Assembly: GCF_001442625.1 (NCBI RefSeq)
Contig: NZ_LMZQ01000016.1
Span: 1 to 64,000 of the forward strand
DNA from: Pedobacter ginsenosidimutans
GTDB lineage: Bacteria > Bacteroidota > Bacteroidia > Sphingobacteriales > Sphingobacteriaceae
Direction: 5' to 3'
DNA length: 64,000 nt
Of the stretch, positions 34,387 through 43,549 are shown in pieces. The notes below the pieces were generated by a model that saw only the letters and a program-made list of their open reading frames with translations, ran no database searches and had not been told where the DNA came from. Positions within the stretch are counted from its first letter, which is position 1; each line of letters opens with the position of its first letter. The translations under genes were made by a program, and so were the position numbers.

Positions 34387-35571
34387 ATGAAAAAAATCAA
34401 TTTCGCTGTCGCATTGCTGATGCTTGGCAGTTCAGTTTCATTTGCGCAGACCGAGAAAAAGCCTATGGCCCAGTTAATTAACGATGAATTTAAATTTGCC
34501 GTCGATCAATATAAAGTGCTGGCTAAAAATATCCCTGAAGGGAAAACACCCCAGACTTTCGAAAAAGGAAAACCCGTAAATTACGATATCAAATGGTGGT
34601 GCAGTGGTTTTTATTCTGGCAGTTTGTGGTATATATACGAACAGACCAAAAATGCAGAGATTAAGCAAGAGGCTGAGAAAGCTTTAAAGGTAATAGAGCC
34701 AAATCAGACCTATACCGGAAACCACGATTTGGGTTTTATGATGTACTGCAGTTTTGGCAATGCCTACCGTTTAACCGGCAAGCCAGAATATAAAGCAGTT
34801 ATTGAGCGTTCGGCAGAATCTTTGGCTACGCGTTATCGCCCTGCTGTAAAATCTATCCAATCATGGAATAAAAGCAAATTATGGGAATGTCCGGTAATTA
34901 TTGATAATATGATGAATCTGGAAATGATGAACTGGGTGAGTGATAATGGAGGAAATAAAAAGTATAAAGAAATTTCGGTTATCCATGCCAACACCGCTTT
35001 AAAAAACCATTTCCGCCCAGATTTCAGCTCTTTTCACGTGGTCGATTATAATCCGGAAACCGGAGCAGTAATCAGGAAAGCCACATGGCAGGGTGCTGCA
35101 AACTGTTCTGCATGGTCGCGTGGGCAGGGCTGGGCTTTGTATGGCTATACTATGATGTACCGTTTTACCAAAAATCCTATCTATTTAAAACAGGCAAAAG
35201 GTATTGCACACTTTATATTGAACCATCCAAATTTACCTGCCGATAAAATTCCTTTCTGGGATTTCGATGCGCAGGGTATTCCTTTTGCCAAACGCGATGC
35301 TTCTGCAGGTGCGCTTATGGCTTCGGCATTGTTAGAGCTTGGTCAGTACACTTCAGGAAGCGAGAAAACTGAATTTAAATCTGCGGCCGAAACCATGATC
35401 TATTCGCTTTCGAGCAGCGCTTATCATGCTAAATTAGGCGAAAACGGCGGCTTTTTGTTGATGCACAGCACAGGCGCTTACCCATTAAACAGTGAAATTG
35501 ATGTACCTTTAATTTATGCCGATTACTACTACTTAGAGGCTTTGGCGAGATATAAAAAGTGGTATTTGTAA
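34387..35571 (+). CDS. Glycoside hydrolase family 88, unsaturated glucuronyl hydrolase
   Basis: 394 residues with a signal peptide (MKKINFAVALLMLGSSVSFAQ). It removes the 4,5-unsaturated glucuronate from lyase products by hydration, releasing a 4-deoxy-5-ketouronate. The (alpha/alpha)6-barrel motifs include KWWCSGFYSGSLWYIYE, the catalytic pair Asp114 (GNHDLGFMM) and Asp173 (VIIDNMMNLEMM), and AWSRGQGWALYGYTMMYRFT, as in GH88 enzymes. It lies 20 bases after the PL8 gene, so the pair acts in sequence. Confidence 0.92.
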   Translation: MKKINFAVALLMLGSSVSFAQTEKKPMAQLINDEFKFAVDQYKVLAKNIPEGKTPQTFEKGKPVNYDIKWWCSGFYSGSLWYIYEQTKNAEIKQEAEKALKVIEPNQTYTGNHDLGFMMYCSFGNAYRLTGKPEYKAVIERSAESLATRYRPAVKSIQSWNKSKLWECPVIIDNMMNLEMMNWVSDNGGNKKYKEISVIHANTALKNHFRPDFSSFHVVDYNPETGAVIRKATWQGAANCSAWSRGQGWALYGYTMMYRFTKNPIYLKQAKGIAHFILNHPNLPADKIPFWDFDAQGIPFAKRDASAGALMASALLELGQYTSGSEKTEFKSAAETMIYSLSSSAYHAKLGENGGFLLMHSTGAYPLNSEIDVPLIYADYYYLEALARYKKWYL

Positions 35572-35608
35572 AGATTGATAAATGAGAGGATTTCAATAAA
35601 AAAGAGTC

Positions 35609-35702
35609 TTCATTGCGAGGCATGAAGCAATCTTAAAGCGCACGCTAATAGCGATCGTTGTAAGATTGCTTCGTCGGCTGAAAAAGCCTTCTCGCAATGA
35701 CG
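35609..35702. repeat. Intergenic inverted repeat (CATTGCGAGG type), copy 2
   Basis: Same family as 18615-18711; its last 40 bases (35663-35702) are identical to the right half of that copy. It sits within the operon between the GH88 and DUF2264 genes. Confidence 0.8.
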
Positions 35703-35784
35703 ACTCCCCCTCAGCTTGTCATCGTCACTTCATTGTATGTCAATGGAATTTAAGCTATCTACAAAATTGATTAAAACAATTATA

Positions 35785-37008
35785 ATGAAATACAAACTGA
35801 TTTTTTCTGCCCTGCTGATTTTTTCTCAGTTGGCAAATGCACAAAAGAAACCTGCAACAGGTGCCGAAGACCGTGCTTTTTGGGTTAAAACTTTACACCG
35901 CATTGCTTACCCGGTAATCCACAACCTGGCTAACGAAACTTTAAAAAAGAACATGCCATTAGAAAAAGCCCCGGGCTATGGCTTAAACGTAGCCAAAGTT
36001 ACGTATCTCGAAGCCCTGGGTCGTACCATTGCAGGAGTTGCACCATGGCTGGCTTTACCAGATGATGATTCCACTGAGGGTAAACTAAGAAAAACCATGC
36101 GTACCGAGCTTTTAAAAGCTTTGGCCAATTCAGTAAACCCTGCAAGCCCTGATTATATCAGTTACCGCTCAGAAAGTCAGCCTATTGTTGATGCTGCTTA
36201 TGTTGCACATGCTTTTTTGCGTGCGCCAAAAGCACTCTGGGAACCGCTTGATGAGCTCACCAAAAAAAGATTTATAGAAGAATTTAAATCGCTACGCACC
36301 AGAAGTGGCGCCTACAATAACTGGTTATTGTTTTCGGGCTTAACTGAAGGATTTTTATTGAGCATTGGTGAACAGTACGATCCTGCACGTGTTCAATTCT
36401 CGATTAATAAAATGAAAGAATGGTATGTAGGCGATAGCTGGTACAGTGATGGCGAAAAATTTAGCATGGATTATTACAATTCTTATGTGATCCATCCCAT
36501 GCTGGTTGATCTTTTAAAGGTATTGGTCGATAAGAAAAGAGCATCTCAGGTCGATTATGATATAGCCTTGAAAAGAATGGTACGTTATTCTGAATATTTG
36601 GAAAGGATCATTTCACCAGAAGGCACTTATCCTGCCTACGGCCGTTCGATCACTTACCGTACGGCGGCCTTTCAGGCCCTCGCGCAAACAGCGTTAATGG
36701 AGAAACTGCCAGAATATGTAAAACCATCGCAAGTTCGTGGCGGCTTAACCGCTGTAATGCATAAACTGTATGATGGAAACCAGAATTTTGATGATAAAGG
36801 ATGGTTGGTGCTTGGCTTTAATGGCCATCAACCAGAAGTGGCCGATACCTATACTTCTACAGGAAGTTTATATATGGCCACCTTGGGCTTTTTAACCTTA
36901 GGTTTGCCTGCCGATAATAAATTTTGGGCAGATTCACCCACACCATGGACCAGTTTAAAAGCCTGGAGCGGAGAAACCATAAAAAAGGATTATAAAGTTG
37001 AGTATTAA
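35785..37008 (+). CDS. DUF2264-family protein, probable glycoside hydrolase
   Basis: 407 residues from the ATG at 35785, which gives a clean signal peptide (MKYKLIFSALLIFSQLANAQ); an upstream in-frame ATG at 35716 has no signal-like sequence. The family is an (alpha/alpha)-barrel type; visible blocks are GYGLNVAKVTYLEALGRTIAG, GVAPWLALPDD, YNNWLLFSGLTEGFLL, WYVGDSWYSDGEKFSMDYYN and SYVIHPMLVDLL. From memory, some DUF2264 proteins are classed as uronic-acid-active hydrolases (GH154), which would suit this operon; the activity here is inferred. Confidence 0.75.
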   Translation: MKYKLIFSALLIFSQLANAQKKPATGAEDRAFWVKTLHRIAYPVIHNLANETLKKNMPLEKAPGYGLNVAKVTYLEALGRTIAGVAPWLALPDDDSTEGKLRKTMRTELLKALANSVNPASPDYISYRSESQPIVDAAYVAHAFLRAPKALWEPLDELTKKRFIEEFKSLRTRSGAYNNWLLFSGLTEGFLLSIGEQYDPARVQFSINKMKEWYVGDSWYSDGEKFSMDYYNSYVIHPMLVDLLKVLVDKKRASQVDYDIALKRMVRYSEYLERIISPEGTYPAYGRSITYRTAAFQALAQTALMEKLPEYVKPSQVRGGLTAVMHKLYDGNQNFDDKGWLVLGFNGHQPEVADTYTSTGSLYMATLGFLTLGLPADNKFWADSPTPWTSLKAWSGETIKKDYKVEY

Positions 37009-37032
37009 TACAAATAATAAGTATCGTATAAA

Positions 37033-37040
37033 TATATTTG
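37033..37040 (+). promoter_or_regulatory. Putative internal promoter of kduI-kduD
   Basis: TATATTTG matches TAnnTTTG exactly, 55 bases before the kduI start codon, in an 86-base gap after the DUF2264 gene. It could let the monosaccharide genes be expressed apart from the main operon. Confidence 0.4.
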
Positions 37041-37094
37041 CGGATAGGATCTGATATCGGTTTAGGTCCCATCGCAAAACTCAATTTTTAACCA

Positions 37095-37934
37095 ATGAAC
37101 AAATTCGAAAGCCGTTACGCGCAGAGCCCTAAAGAAGTTAAACAAATGGATACCGCAGCTTTGCGGGATAATTTCTTGATTGAAAACGTATTTGAGGCAA
37201 ACCAGGTAAACCTAACTTTATCTTATTTTGATAGATATATTGTTGGTGGTGCAATGCCTGTTGATCAGAAAATAGCACTTCCAAACCCTGATGATTTAAA
37301 AGCGACCTACTTTTTAGAGCGTAGGGAACTGGGTATTATCAATGTAGGTGGAAAAGCAATCGTTACCGCTGACGGCGAAAAATACGAATTGGATTATAAA
37401 GAGGCTTTATACATTGGTAAGGGTACAAAAGAAGTATTTTTTGAATCTGCCACACCAGGTGAGGCGGCTAAGTTATACATTAATTCTGCCCCTGCACACC
37501 ACACTTATCCTAACAAAAAAGTAAGCAAAGCAGAAGCAGAGATTGTAGAATTAGGTACGCCTGAAACCGCAAACCATAGAATAATAAATAAGTTGTTGGT
37601 GAACAGTGTTTTACCAACCTGCCAGTTGCAGATGGGTATGACCGAGTTAAAATCGGGCAGTGTTTGGAATACCATGCCGGCACATACGCACGATAGGAGG
37701 ATGGAAGCTTATTTCTATTTCGAGGTTCCGAAAGGACAGAGTGTTTGCCACTTTATGGGCCAGCCACAAGAAACCCGCCACATCTGGATGCAAAGTGATC
37801 AGGCGGTTATTTCGCCGAACTGGTCAATCCACTCAGGCGCAGGCACAAGCAACTATACTTTTATTTGGGGTATGGCTGGCGAAAATTTAGATTATGGTGA
37901 TATGGATCACTGTGCCATCACCGAACTGAAATAA
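37095..37934 (+). CDS. kduI: 5-dehydro-4-deoxy-D-glucuronate isomerase
   Basis: 279 residues, cytoplasmic. It converts 5-keto-4-deoxyuronate, the product of unsaturated uronate release, to 3-deoxy-D-glycero-2,5-hexodiulosonate. The cupin metal ligands are visible: His197 and His199 with Glu204 (MPAHTHDRRMEAYFYFEVP) and the later His in NWSIHSGAGTSNY. RYAQSPKEVKQMDTAALRDN at the N-terminus is typical of KduI. It is followed by kduD, the next enzyme. Confidence 0.95.
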   Translation: MNKFESRYAQSPKEVKQMDTAALRDNFLIENVFEANQVNLTLSYFDRYIVGGAMPVDQKIALPNPDDLKATYFLERRELGIINVGGKAIVTADGEKYELDYKEALYIGKGTKEVFFESATPGEAAKLYINSAPAHHTYPNKKVSKAEAEIVELGTPETANHRIINKLLVNSVLPTCQLQMGMTELKSGSVWNTMPAHTHDRRMEAYFYFEVPKGQSVCHFMGQPQETRHIWMQSDQAVISPNWSIHSGAGTSNYTFIWGMAGENLDYGDMDHCAITELK

Positions 37935-37942
37935 ATTTACAG

Positions 37943-37990
37943 TTGTCATCTCGACTGGAGCACAGTCCCGAACTTTCGGGAGAGAGATCT
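37943..37990. repeat. Intergenic palindromic repeat (TCATCTCGACTGGAG type)
   Basis: TTGTCATCTCGACTGGAGC, then a CCCGAACTTTCGGG hairpin, then GAGAGATCTTT. It fills the gap between kduI and kduD and shares its ends with the element at 21706-21767. Confidence 0.6.
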
Positions 37991-38019
37991 TTTTTTAAAT
38001 GCATCATAGAATAAAGAAC

Positions 38020-38784
38020 ATGTCTAACATATTTAATTTAGCAGGTAAAACTGCATTAGTTACCGGTTGTAAAAGAGGAATAGGAAAAGCAATGGCTTTA
38101 GCTTTGGCCGAAGCAGGTGCCGATATTATCGGTGTTTCTGCCAGTCTTGAATTAGAAGGTAGCGCTATAGAAAAAGAAGTTTTAGCACTGGGTAGAAAGT
38201 TTTATGCTTACCAGTGTGATTTTGGTAAACGAGAAAATACCCTGGCTTTTGCAGCTCAGGTAAAGGCCGACCATCCGGTTATCGATATTTTGGTAAATAA
38301 TGCCGGAACGATTTTACGTCAGCCAATTGCTGAGCATTCGGATGAGTATTGGGATGAAGTAATTGCGGTAAACCAAACTGCACCATTTATTTTAACCCGA
38401 GAAATCGGGAGGGAAATGATTGCAAGAGGAAGCGGAAAAGTAATTTTTACGGCATCCTTACTGTCGTTCCAGGGTGGCATTACCGTTCCCGGTTATGCAG
38501 CGAGTAAAGGGGCAATTGCATCTTTAACCAAAGCGTTTGCAAACGAATGGGCATCAAAAGGCGTGAATGTAAATGCCATTGCACCTGGTTATATTGCAAC
38601 AGATAATACTACAGCTTTACGCGAAGATCAGGACAGAAGCACTTCTATTTTATCGCGTATCCCTGCCGGAAGATGGGGAACACCAGAAGATTTTAAAGGA
38701 CCAACTTTATTTTTAGCTTCCGCAGCAAGTGACTATGTGCATGGAACAATTTTAACCGTTGATGGCGGTTGGATGGGACGTTAG
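38020..38784 (+). CDS. kduD: 2-deoxy-D-gluconate 3-dehydrogenase (KduD-type SDR)
   Basis: 254 residues from the ATG at 38020; an ATG seven codons upstream (37999) is possible. A short-chain dehydrogenase with the NAD(P)-binding TGCKRGIGKA, NNAG (LVNNAGTILRQP) and the catalytic YAASKGA. Position after kduI identifies it as the 2-keto-3-deoxygluconate-forming step. 2-keto-3-deoxygluconate kinase and aldolase genes are not in the window. Confidence 0.92.
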   Translation: MSNIFNLAGKTALVTGCKRGIGKAMALALAEAGADIIGVSASLELEGSAIEKEVLALGRKFYAYQCDFGKRENTLAFAAQVKADHPVIDILVNNAGTILRQPIAEHSDEYWDEVIAVNQTAPFILTREIGREMIARGSGKVIFTASLLSFQGGITVPGYAASKGAIASLTKAFANEWASKGVNVNAIAPGYIATDNTTALREDQDRSTSILSRIPAGRWGTPEDFKGPTLFLASAASDYVHGTILTVDGGWMGR

Positions 38785-38827
38785 TCAGTCTCGAGCCAGA
38801 AGTTCAGGGTAGTAATCCGAAGATAAT

Positions 38828-38860
38828 AAAACCCCGTAAGTTTTAAACTTGCGGGGTTTT
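38828..38860. terminator. Bidirectional terminator between kduD and the carbonic anhydrase
   Basis: AAAACCCCGTAAGTTT and AAACTTGCGGGGTTTT pair over 16 positions (one G-U) with almost no loop and a T-rich end. It separates the convergent kduD and carbonic anhydrase genes. Confidence 0.9.
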
Positions 38861-38901
38861 TATGTCGTTAGGACTTAAGACTTCGGACTTATGACTATGG
38901 A

Positions 38902-39528
38902 CTAATAGAGGTTATAAATTTCCTTAATATCCTTCAAAATCTTTTCGAAATCGATTTTCAGGTCAATTAACCGGCCAGTGTGGATATCAAATACCCAACC
39001 GTGAACGGTTAATCCGCGATCAGCGATAGCTTCCTGTACTGCTGCGGTTTTTAACAGGTTTACACATTGCTCCTGAACGTTGAGTTCTACCAATCTGTTA
39101 TAACGCTGACTTTCATCTTCAATGGCATTTAGTTCTTCTTTATGGATACGGTATACATCGCGGATATTTCTTAACCAAGGGTTTAATATGCCTAAATCTG
39201 CAGGTTGCATGGCTGCTTTAACGCCACCGCAATTGTAATGGCCGCAAACCACAATATGGTTTACTTTTAAATGGCGTACGGCGTAATTTAAAACGGTCAT
39301 TACGTTTAAATCTACGTTGTTTACCAGATTGGCCACATTTCGGTGCACAAAAGCCTGCCCTGGTTGAATACCCATTAAATCTTCTGCTGTAACGCGACTA
39401 TCTGAACAGCCGATGTACAAAAACTCAGGGCTTTGACCTTTCGATAATTCAGTAAAATAATCAGGATTAATGGCCAGTTTCTCGGCAATCCATTTTTCGT
39501 TGTTCTTAAAAACTTCTTCTACATTCAT
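38902..39528 (-). CDS. can: Beta-class carbonic anhydrase
   Basis: 208 residues, cytoplasmic. It interconverts CO2 and bicarbonate. The zinc ligands are Cys41 (IGCSDSR, with the Asp43/Arg45 dyad), His97 and Cys100 (VVCGHYNCGGVKAAM). HRNVANLV is the other family signature. Length is typical. Single gene, convergent with kduD. Confidence 0.96.
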   Translation of the reverse strand: MNVEEVFKNNEKWIAEKLAINPDYFTELSKGQSPEFLYIGCSDSRVTAEDLMGIQPGQAFVHRNVANLVNNVDLNVMTVLNYAVRHLKVNHIVVCGHYNCGGVKAAMQPADLGILNPWLRNIRDVYRIHKEELNAIEDESQRYNRLVELNVQEQCVNLLKTAAVQEAIADRGLTVHGWVFDIHTGRLIDLKIDFEKILKDIKEIYNLY

Positions 39529-39685
39529 GCTTTTGCTTTAAATAGAATTTTGGAATATATAAATTATGATGAGTACTAAATAAGGTGTTTACATTGCCAT
39601 AAAACTAAAAAAAGATTTCCTGATTTCGTCAGGTTTCTCGTCTTTCCTTTTGTTAACTTAACTAACAAGTTTTGTCCTTAAATGT

Positions 39686-40345
39686 TTAGTGATTTGATAG
39701 GTATTGAGGAAGAAAACCAGCAATAAATAGTATAAATGTGATAAAGGCTGTGAAAAATAAAAAAGGTTTAATGCCAGCAGTACTGCTGCCGTTCTTTAGC
39801 ATCAGTTGCCTGGCTACATCTGAAGTGAGCAATGATATGCAAATTAAAAATACGAAAGCAAGCGCCGTACCAACACCAATACCAAATATTTCTGTCTCTT
39901 TTCTGGTATAGAATACGTTGAAAAAATCGGATAAGAACAGTAAGTTCCAGATCACCACTATGCCAACGGCAAATGGAATTTTAGTCGGGAAACCAGTTTG
40001 GGCCTGAAGCTGGCTGATCTCCTGGTCAATATGATCTGGAGTAGGTTCGGTATAATTAAGAAAACCGGTTTGTATAATTTCTGCCATCCGCTCTTCTGCA
40101 TTTCCCAGAAAGGTAAAGAAGATGTCTTTGTTATATTTTTCAACACGGTGGGTAATCCTGATTGAACTACCTAATATAGAAGTGTGGGGAGTAATGGCGA
40201 TAATATCTGAGCGTTTAAAAACAAAATTACCCCTGATGGATGCACTAAGTTCGAGTTTAAATTCGCTTACTTTTAAAGTGGCAAAAGGCCAGGTTGCCTT
40301 AAATCCACCTATTCTGGCACCACCTGTTTCTTCAAATGTATTCAT
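39686..40345 (-). CDS. Membrane protein with a PH-like cytoplasmic domain
   Basis: 219 residues. The first ~110 residues are a soluble beta-rich part (GGFKATWPFATLKVSEFKLE; RSDIIAITPHTSI) resembling bacterial PH-like domains. Three hydrophobic segments follow (IPFAVGIVVIWNLLFLSDFF, GIGVGTALAFVFLICISLL and FLFFTAFITFILFIAGFL). No signal peptide and no known family recognised with confidence. It is isolated, with the hairpin at 40431 upstream of it. Confidence 0.6.
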   Translation of the reverse strand: MNTFEETGGARIGGFKATWPFATLKVSEFKLELSASIRGNFVFKRSDIIAITPHTSILGSSIRITHRVEKYNKDIFFTFLGNAEERMAEIIQTGFLNYTEPTPDHIDQEISQLQAQTGFPTKIPFAVGIVVIWNLLFLSDFFNVFYTRKETEIFGIGVGTALAFVFLICISLLTSDVARQLMLKNGSSTAGIKPFLFFTAFITFILFIAGFLPQYLSNH

Positions 40346-40430
40346 TTATCGAGCAATTAATCTGTTCGAATATATCCCATTTAATCTAATTTTTTATAGT
40401 CTCGATTAAATTTATATATGAAGAAAAATA

Positions 40431-40481
40431 AAAGCCAATATCAATCACCGTTATTATTTAACGCGGATTAATATTGGCTTT
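40431..40481. terminator. Terminator-like hairpin
   Basis: AAAGCCAATAT (40431-40441) pairs perfectly with ATATTGGCTTT (40471-40481) around a 29-base loop. On the minus strand it lies just beyond the stop of the 40493-41101 gene. Confidence 0.6.
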
Positions 40482-40492
40482 AAAAATGTTTT

Positions 40493-41101
40493 TTAACTGG
40501 CAACTGCTACCGCATTCTTGTTAATGTGATTAGGCAGTTCTTCAAGTGTGTATAAGTTAACCAACGATTCTCTTAACACATTTTTAGCGTCATACCACAC
40601 GTTTTCTTGGGTAAAATGACAAACGCCATTGGTTAGCTCGGTAATAATTGCACAAATTAAGGTTGCAAAATGATTTTCGAAAACATGGCCCGAATGATAT
40701 TTTAAAGAAAATACTTTGTTATAATTTTGAAGCTGAGCTTCAACCTCTGCGCTCAGTTTTACAGGTTTTGCAACCTTTCTTTTTTTCTTTTTAAATAATC
40801 CCATGATCTTTTGGACAAAACTCTGTTTGATGATTTTGTCTTTAAAGAGCTTTTTCTTGTACTCCTTAAGGTCGAATGATTTAAGGGATACGCCAAAATT
40901 TAGTTTTAGGTTATTTTCGTTAAATATTTCCAAACTGGGTTTGTCCCATTTAAAAACGATTGGCAAGTTTCCATTCGGATTTCTAAATGAAAAAGAGGAG
41001 TTAATATCCAGAACATTTTCATGTTCATTTAAACGTTTTAAAATTGTTGGGATAAGATCGTCTGTTAATGAATTGGTGTAGATGTTTATATAAGCACTCA
41101 T
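40493..41101 (-). CDS. Hypothetical cytoplasmic protein
   Basis: 202 residues that I do not recognise. The N-terminal ~70 residues are a mixed alpha/beta region (SAYINIYTNSLTDDLIPTIL), followed by a very basic segment around residues 85-120 (LKEYKKKLFKDKIIK, GLFKKKKRKVAKP) and a helical C-terminus. No signal peptide. The basic linker suggests nucleic-acid or membrane contact. No operon partners. Confidence 0.5.
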   Translation of the reverse strand: MSAYINIYTNSLTDDLIPTILKRLNEHENVLDINSSFSFRNPNGNLPIVFKWDKPSLEIFNENNLKLNFGVSLKSFDLKEYKKKLFKDKIIKQSFVQKIMGLFKKKKRKVAKPVKLSAEVEAQLQNYNKVFSLKYHSGHVFENHFATLICAIITELTNGVCHFTQENVWYDAKNVLRESLVNLYTLEELPNHINKNAVAVAS

Positions 41102-41422
41102 GTTTAATTAAGATTAGCTGAAATCAATTATCGCGAATGGGCAATTGCCATAGGCTTTATTAGATGATAATTAAGGATATCATTTCATTGCAGAGTGATC
41201 CATTTTAAATAGATGCCACTCCTCAATATCGATTAACTTGGAAATCTTAAAGTGAATTGGTGGTTGTAGTTTTTCATTTGTATATATATGGTTATTTGTG
41301 TGTCATCACATGCGCAAAAACAGCGCTTAATTTTTTTTCTACATAAACGGGTCGAATTACCGAAACGTTACAGCTAACTTTAAAATATCCTCAAAGCAAT
41401 AATTATACCACAAATACGTTGC
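41102..41422. other. AT-rich spacer
   Basis: 321 bases between two same-strand genes. I find no open frame, hairpin with a T-run, or repeat beyond short palindromes such as GGCAATTGCC near 41140. Confidence 0.5.
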
Positions 41423-42064
41423 TTATTTTAATCTTTCCAGCAGCCTTTTCATGTTGGTTAGCTGTAGGATGTTTTTAAATTCGGGCGTATCAAAACCACC
41501 TTTATCTATCACCTGCTTTAAGCTTCTGTTAAAGCTCCTTACGGAGATGCCCAGGTAGGCAGCCATGTCTTCCTTGGAGATGGAAATATGCTCGTCAGCC
41601 TGCAGTTTGAGTAATTTTAAAAGTGCATACTCTAAGGTATATAGCTGTTGGAAGGACGCCCGTGTACTGGTTTGTATAATTCTTGTAGACAATTCCTGGA
41701 GTAAGATTGTAGTAAATTCACTACTTTTATTAATCAAGGAAAGAAATAGATGGTCAGGGATAACATAAGCTGTAACATCACTTATTGCGGCTACGTTGCA
41801 CAAACAATCAATCTTTTTTAAAGCTTCTAATTCGCCAACTACTTCACCCTTACCTAAAAATTCGATGATAAAATCTTTGCCGTTTTCTTCAGAAATAAAA
41901 CATTTGCTGATCCCATCTTTAATGATGTAGATATTGCTGATTTTTTCGCCCTGTTCGATAAATCTATATCCCCCTTTAAAGTTTTTAAGTGTAATGGATT
42001 CTCCTTCATTTTCGGCGCAAAAACGTTCAATAAAGGATAAGAAAGTAAGATTGGTACGTAGCAT
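41423..42064 (-). CDS. Crp/Fnr-family transcriptional regulator
   Basis: 213 residues. A cyclic-nucleotide-binding-type beta-roll (FIEQGEKISNIYIIKDGISK; EFLGKGEVVGELEALKK; residues 30-115), a long dimerisation helix and a C-terminal helix-turn-helix (ISKEDMAAYLGISVRSFNRSLKQ, residues 160-185). The cysteines expected for an Fe-S Fnr sensor are not arranged as in Fnr. It is divergent from the HAD-acetyltransferase operon with a 78-base spacer and could regulate it. Confidence 0.85.
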   Translation of the reverse strand: MLRTNLTFLSFIERFCAENEGESITLKNFKGGYRFIEQGEKISNIYIIKDGISKCFISEENGKDFIIEFLGKGEVVGELEALKKIDCLCNVAAISDVTAYVIPDHLFLSLINKSSEFTTILLQELSTRIIQTSTRASFQQLYTLEYALLKLLKLQADEHISISKEDMAAYLGISVRSFNRSLKQVIDKGGFDTPEFKNILQLTNMKRLLERLK

Positions 42065-42112
42065 ATTTATTTAGTCGAGACAAATGTCCTTTTTTAGAGG
42101 GAGTTGTTGCTT

Positions 42113-42120
42113 TACTTTTG
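42113..42120 (+). promoter_or_regulatory. -7 promoter element of the HAD-acetyltransferase operon
   Basis: TACTTTTG, an exact TAnnTTTG match, 22 bases before the start codon at 42143. It lies in the short spacer shared with the Crp-family gene. Confidence 0.55.
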
Positions 42121-42142
42121 TGGCACTAAAGTAAGCATATCC

Positions 42143-42838
42143 ATGAAAAATCAAATTACTGTAATTGCTTTTGATGCTGATGATACCCTCTGGGTTAACG
42201 AACCTTATTTCCGTGAAACCGAAGAACAGTTTGCAGGTCTTTTAGAAGATTTTATGCCTCATCATAACATTTTGGCAGAGCTTTATAAAACTGAGATTGC
42301 CAATTTGCCAATCTATGGTTACGGAATCAAAGGTTTTATGCTGAGTATGATCGAAACTGCATTGAGGATCACTTCGGGCAAAATAGATCCTATCATTATG
42401 AATAGAGCGATTGAACTCGGACAGGAAATGCTCAATAAACCAGTTGTATTGCTTGATGGGGTAGAAGAAGTACTTAAAGCCCTGTATGGAAAATACAGAT
42501 TAGTGGTTGCGACCAAAGGCGATCTGCTCGATCAACAGCGCAAGCTCACCAAATCAGGACTTGATCATTATTTTCACCATATTGAAATTATGAGTGATAA
42601 ACAGGAAAAAGATTATCAAAAACTGATCAAACACCTGGATTGTAAACCTGAAGAGTTTTTGATGTTGGGCAACTCCTTAAAATCGGATGTTTTACCCGTA
42701 CTGAATATTGGCGGACATGCTGTTCACATCCCCTTCCATACCACATGGGTACATGAGCATATTGATCATACCATTGAACATGCAAATTTTTATCAGATGG
42801 AAAGTCTGTCTGAGGTTTTACCAAAATTAATTGAATGA
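42143..42838 (+). CDS. HAD-superfamily hydrolase
   Basis: 231 residues from the ATG at 42143, right after a promoter match; an upstream in-frame start at 42104 would overlap that promoter. The HAD nucleophile motif is FDADDTLW (Asp11/Asp13), then VVATKGD (motif II), a Lys in the following helix, and MLGNSLKSDVLPVLNIGG (motif III/IV). The substrate is unknown. The stop overlaps the acetyltransferase start (ATGA), so the two are translated together. Confidence 0.85.
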   Translation: MKNQITVIAFDADDTLWVNEPYFRETEEQFAGLLEDFMPHHNILAELYKTEIANLPIYGYGIKGFMLSMIETALRITSGKIDPIIMNRAIELGQEMLNKPVVLLDGVEEVLKALYGKYRLVVATKGDLLDQQRKLTKSGLDHYFHHIEIMSDKQEKDYQKLIKHLDCKPEEFLMLGNSLKSDVLPVLNIGGHAVHIPFHTTWVHEHIDHTIEHANFYQMESLSEVLPKLIE

Positions 42839-43491
42839 AAGAAAAAATAGATATAAACACCTGGATCAGAAAAGATCATTTTAAATTTTTTAGCGCCTTT
42901 GATGAACCTTTCTTTGGCGTAACAGTAGAGGTAGACTGTACTGCTACCTACGAAGAAGCAAAAGAACATAATGTTTCTTTTTTCCTGCTTTATCTGCACA
43001 AATCGCTGGTTGCCGCAAATCAGGTAGAGCCTTTTAGTTACCGCATTATTGATGGCGAAGTTTGGAAGTATAATCGCGTGAATGCCGCAGCTACCATCAA
43101 CAGACCAAACGGTACATTTGGATTTGGTTACATGGATTTCTATCATGATTTTGAAAATTTTAGAACAGCAGCCAATAACGAGATCGAAAAGGTGCAAGGC
43201 AGTACAGGTTTAATCCCTTCCTCATCGGGTGAAAATGTAATCCATTATTCGGCATTGCCCTGGTTAAATTTCACTTCTTTATCACACGCCCGCAATTTTG
43301 CTTATCAGGACAGTTGCCCTAAAATATCTTTTGGCAAGGTTAGGGATGAAAACGGAAGAAAAATAATGTCGGTTTCTATACATGTAAATCATGCTTTGAT
43401 GGATGGTTATAGCGTTGCGCAATTTGTAGATGCCTATCAGGAACTATTAAACAAAAAGAGGTTAGCGAATATATTTAATTCAAAACTTTAA
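42835..43491 (+). CDS. Chloramphenicol acetyltransferase-fold protein
   Basis: 218 residues, about the length of type-A chloramphenicol acetyltransferases. The C-terminal catalytic motif is VSIHVNHALMDGYSVAQFVD with His186 as general base and Asp190-Gly191, and ALPWLNFTSL is also typical. The first of the two His of the usual HHxxxDG is Asn here (NHALMDG), which is common in members with other acceptors. Whether it inactivates chloramphenicol is not determinable. It overlaps the HAD gene by 4 bases. Confidence 0.82.
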   Translation: MKEKIDINTWIRKDHFKFFSAFDEPFFGVTVEVDCTATYEEAKEHNVSFFLLYLHKSLVAANQVEPFSYRIIDGEVWKYNRVNAAATINRPNGTFGFGYMDFYHDFENFRTAANNEIEKVQGSTGLIPSSSGENVIHYSALPWLNFTSLSHARNFAYQDSCPKISFGKVRDENGRKIMSVSIHVNHALMDGYSVAQFVDAYQELLNKKRLANIFNSKL

Positions 43492-43549
43492 GGAATTAAA
43501 CCTAAAGGATATTTAATGTTCGGTTAATATTAGGAATTTATTTTCGGCG

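Noticed and set aside
42793..43197. 134-residue frame opposite the acetyltransferase
   Set aside because: Shadow of two overlapping, well-supported genes.
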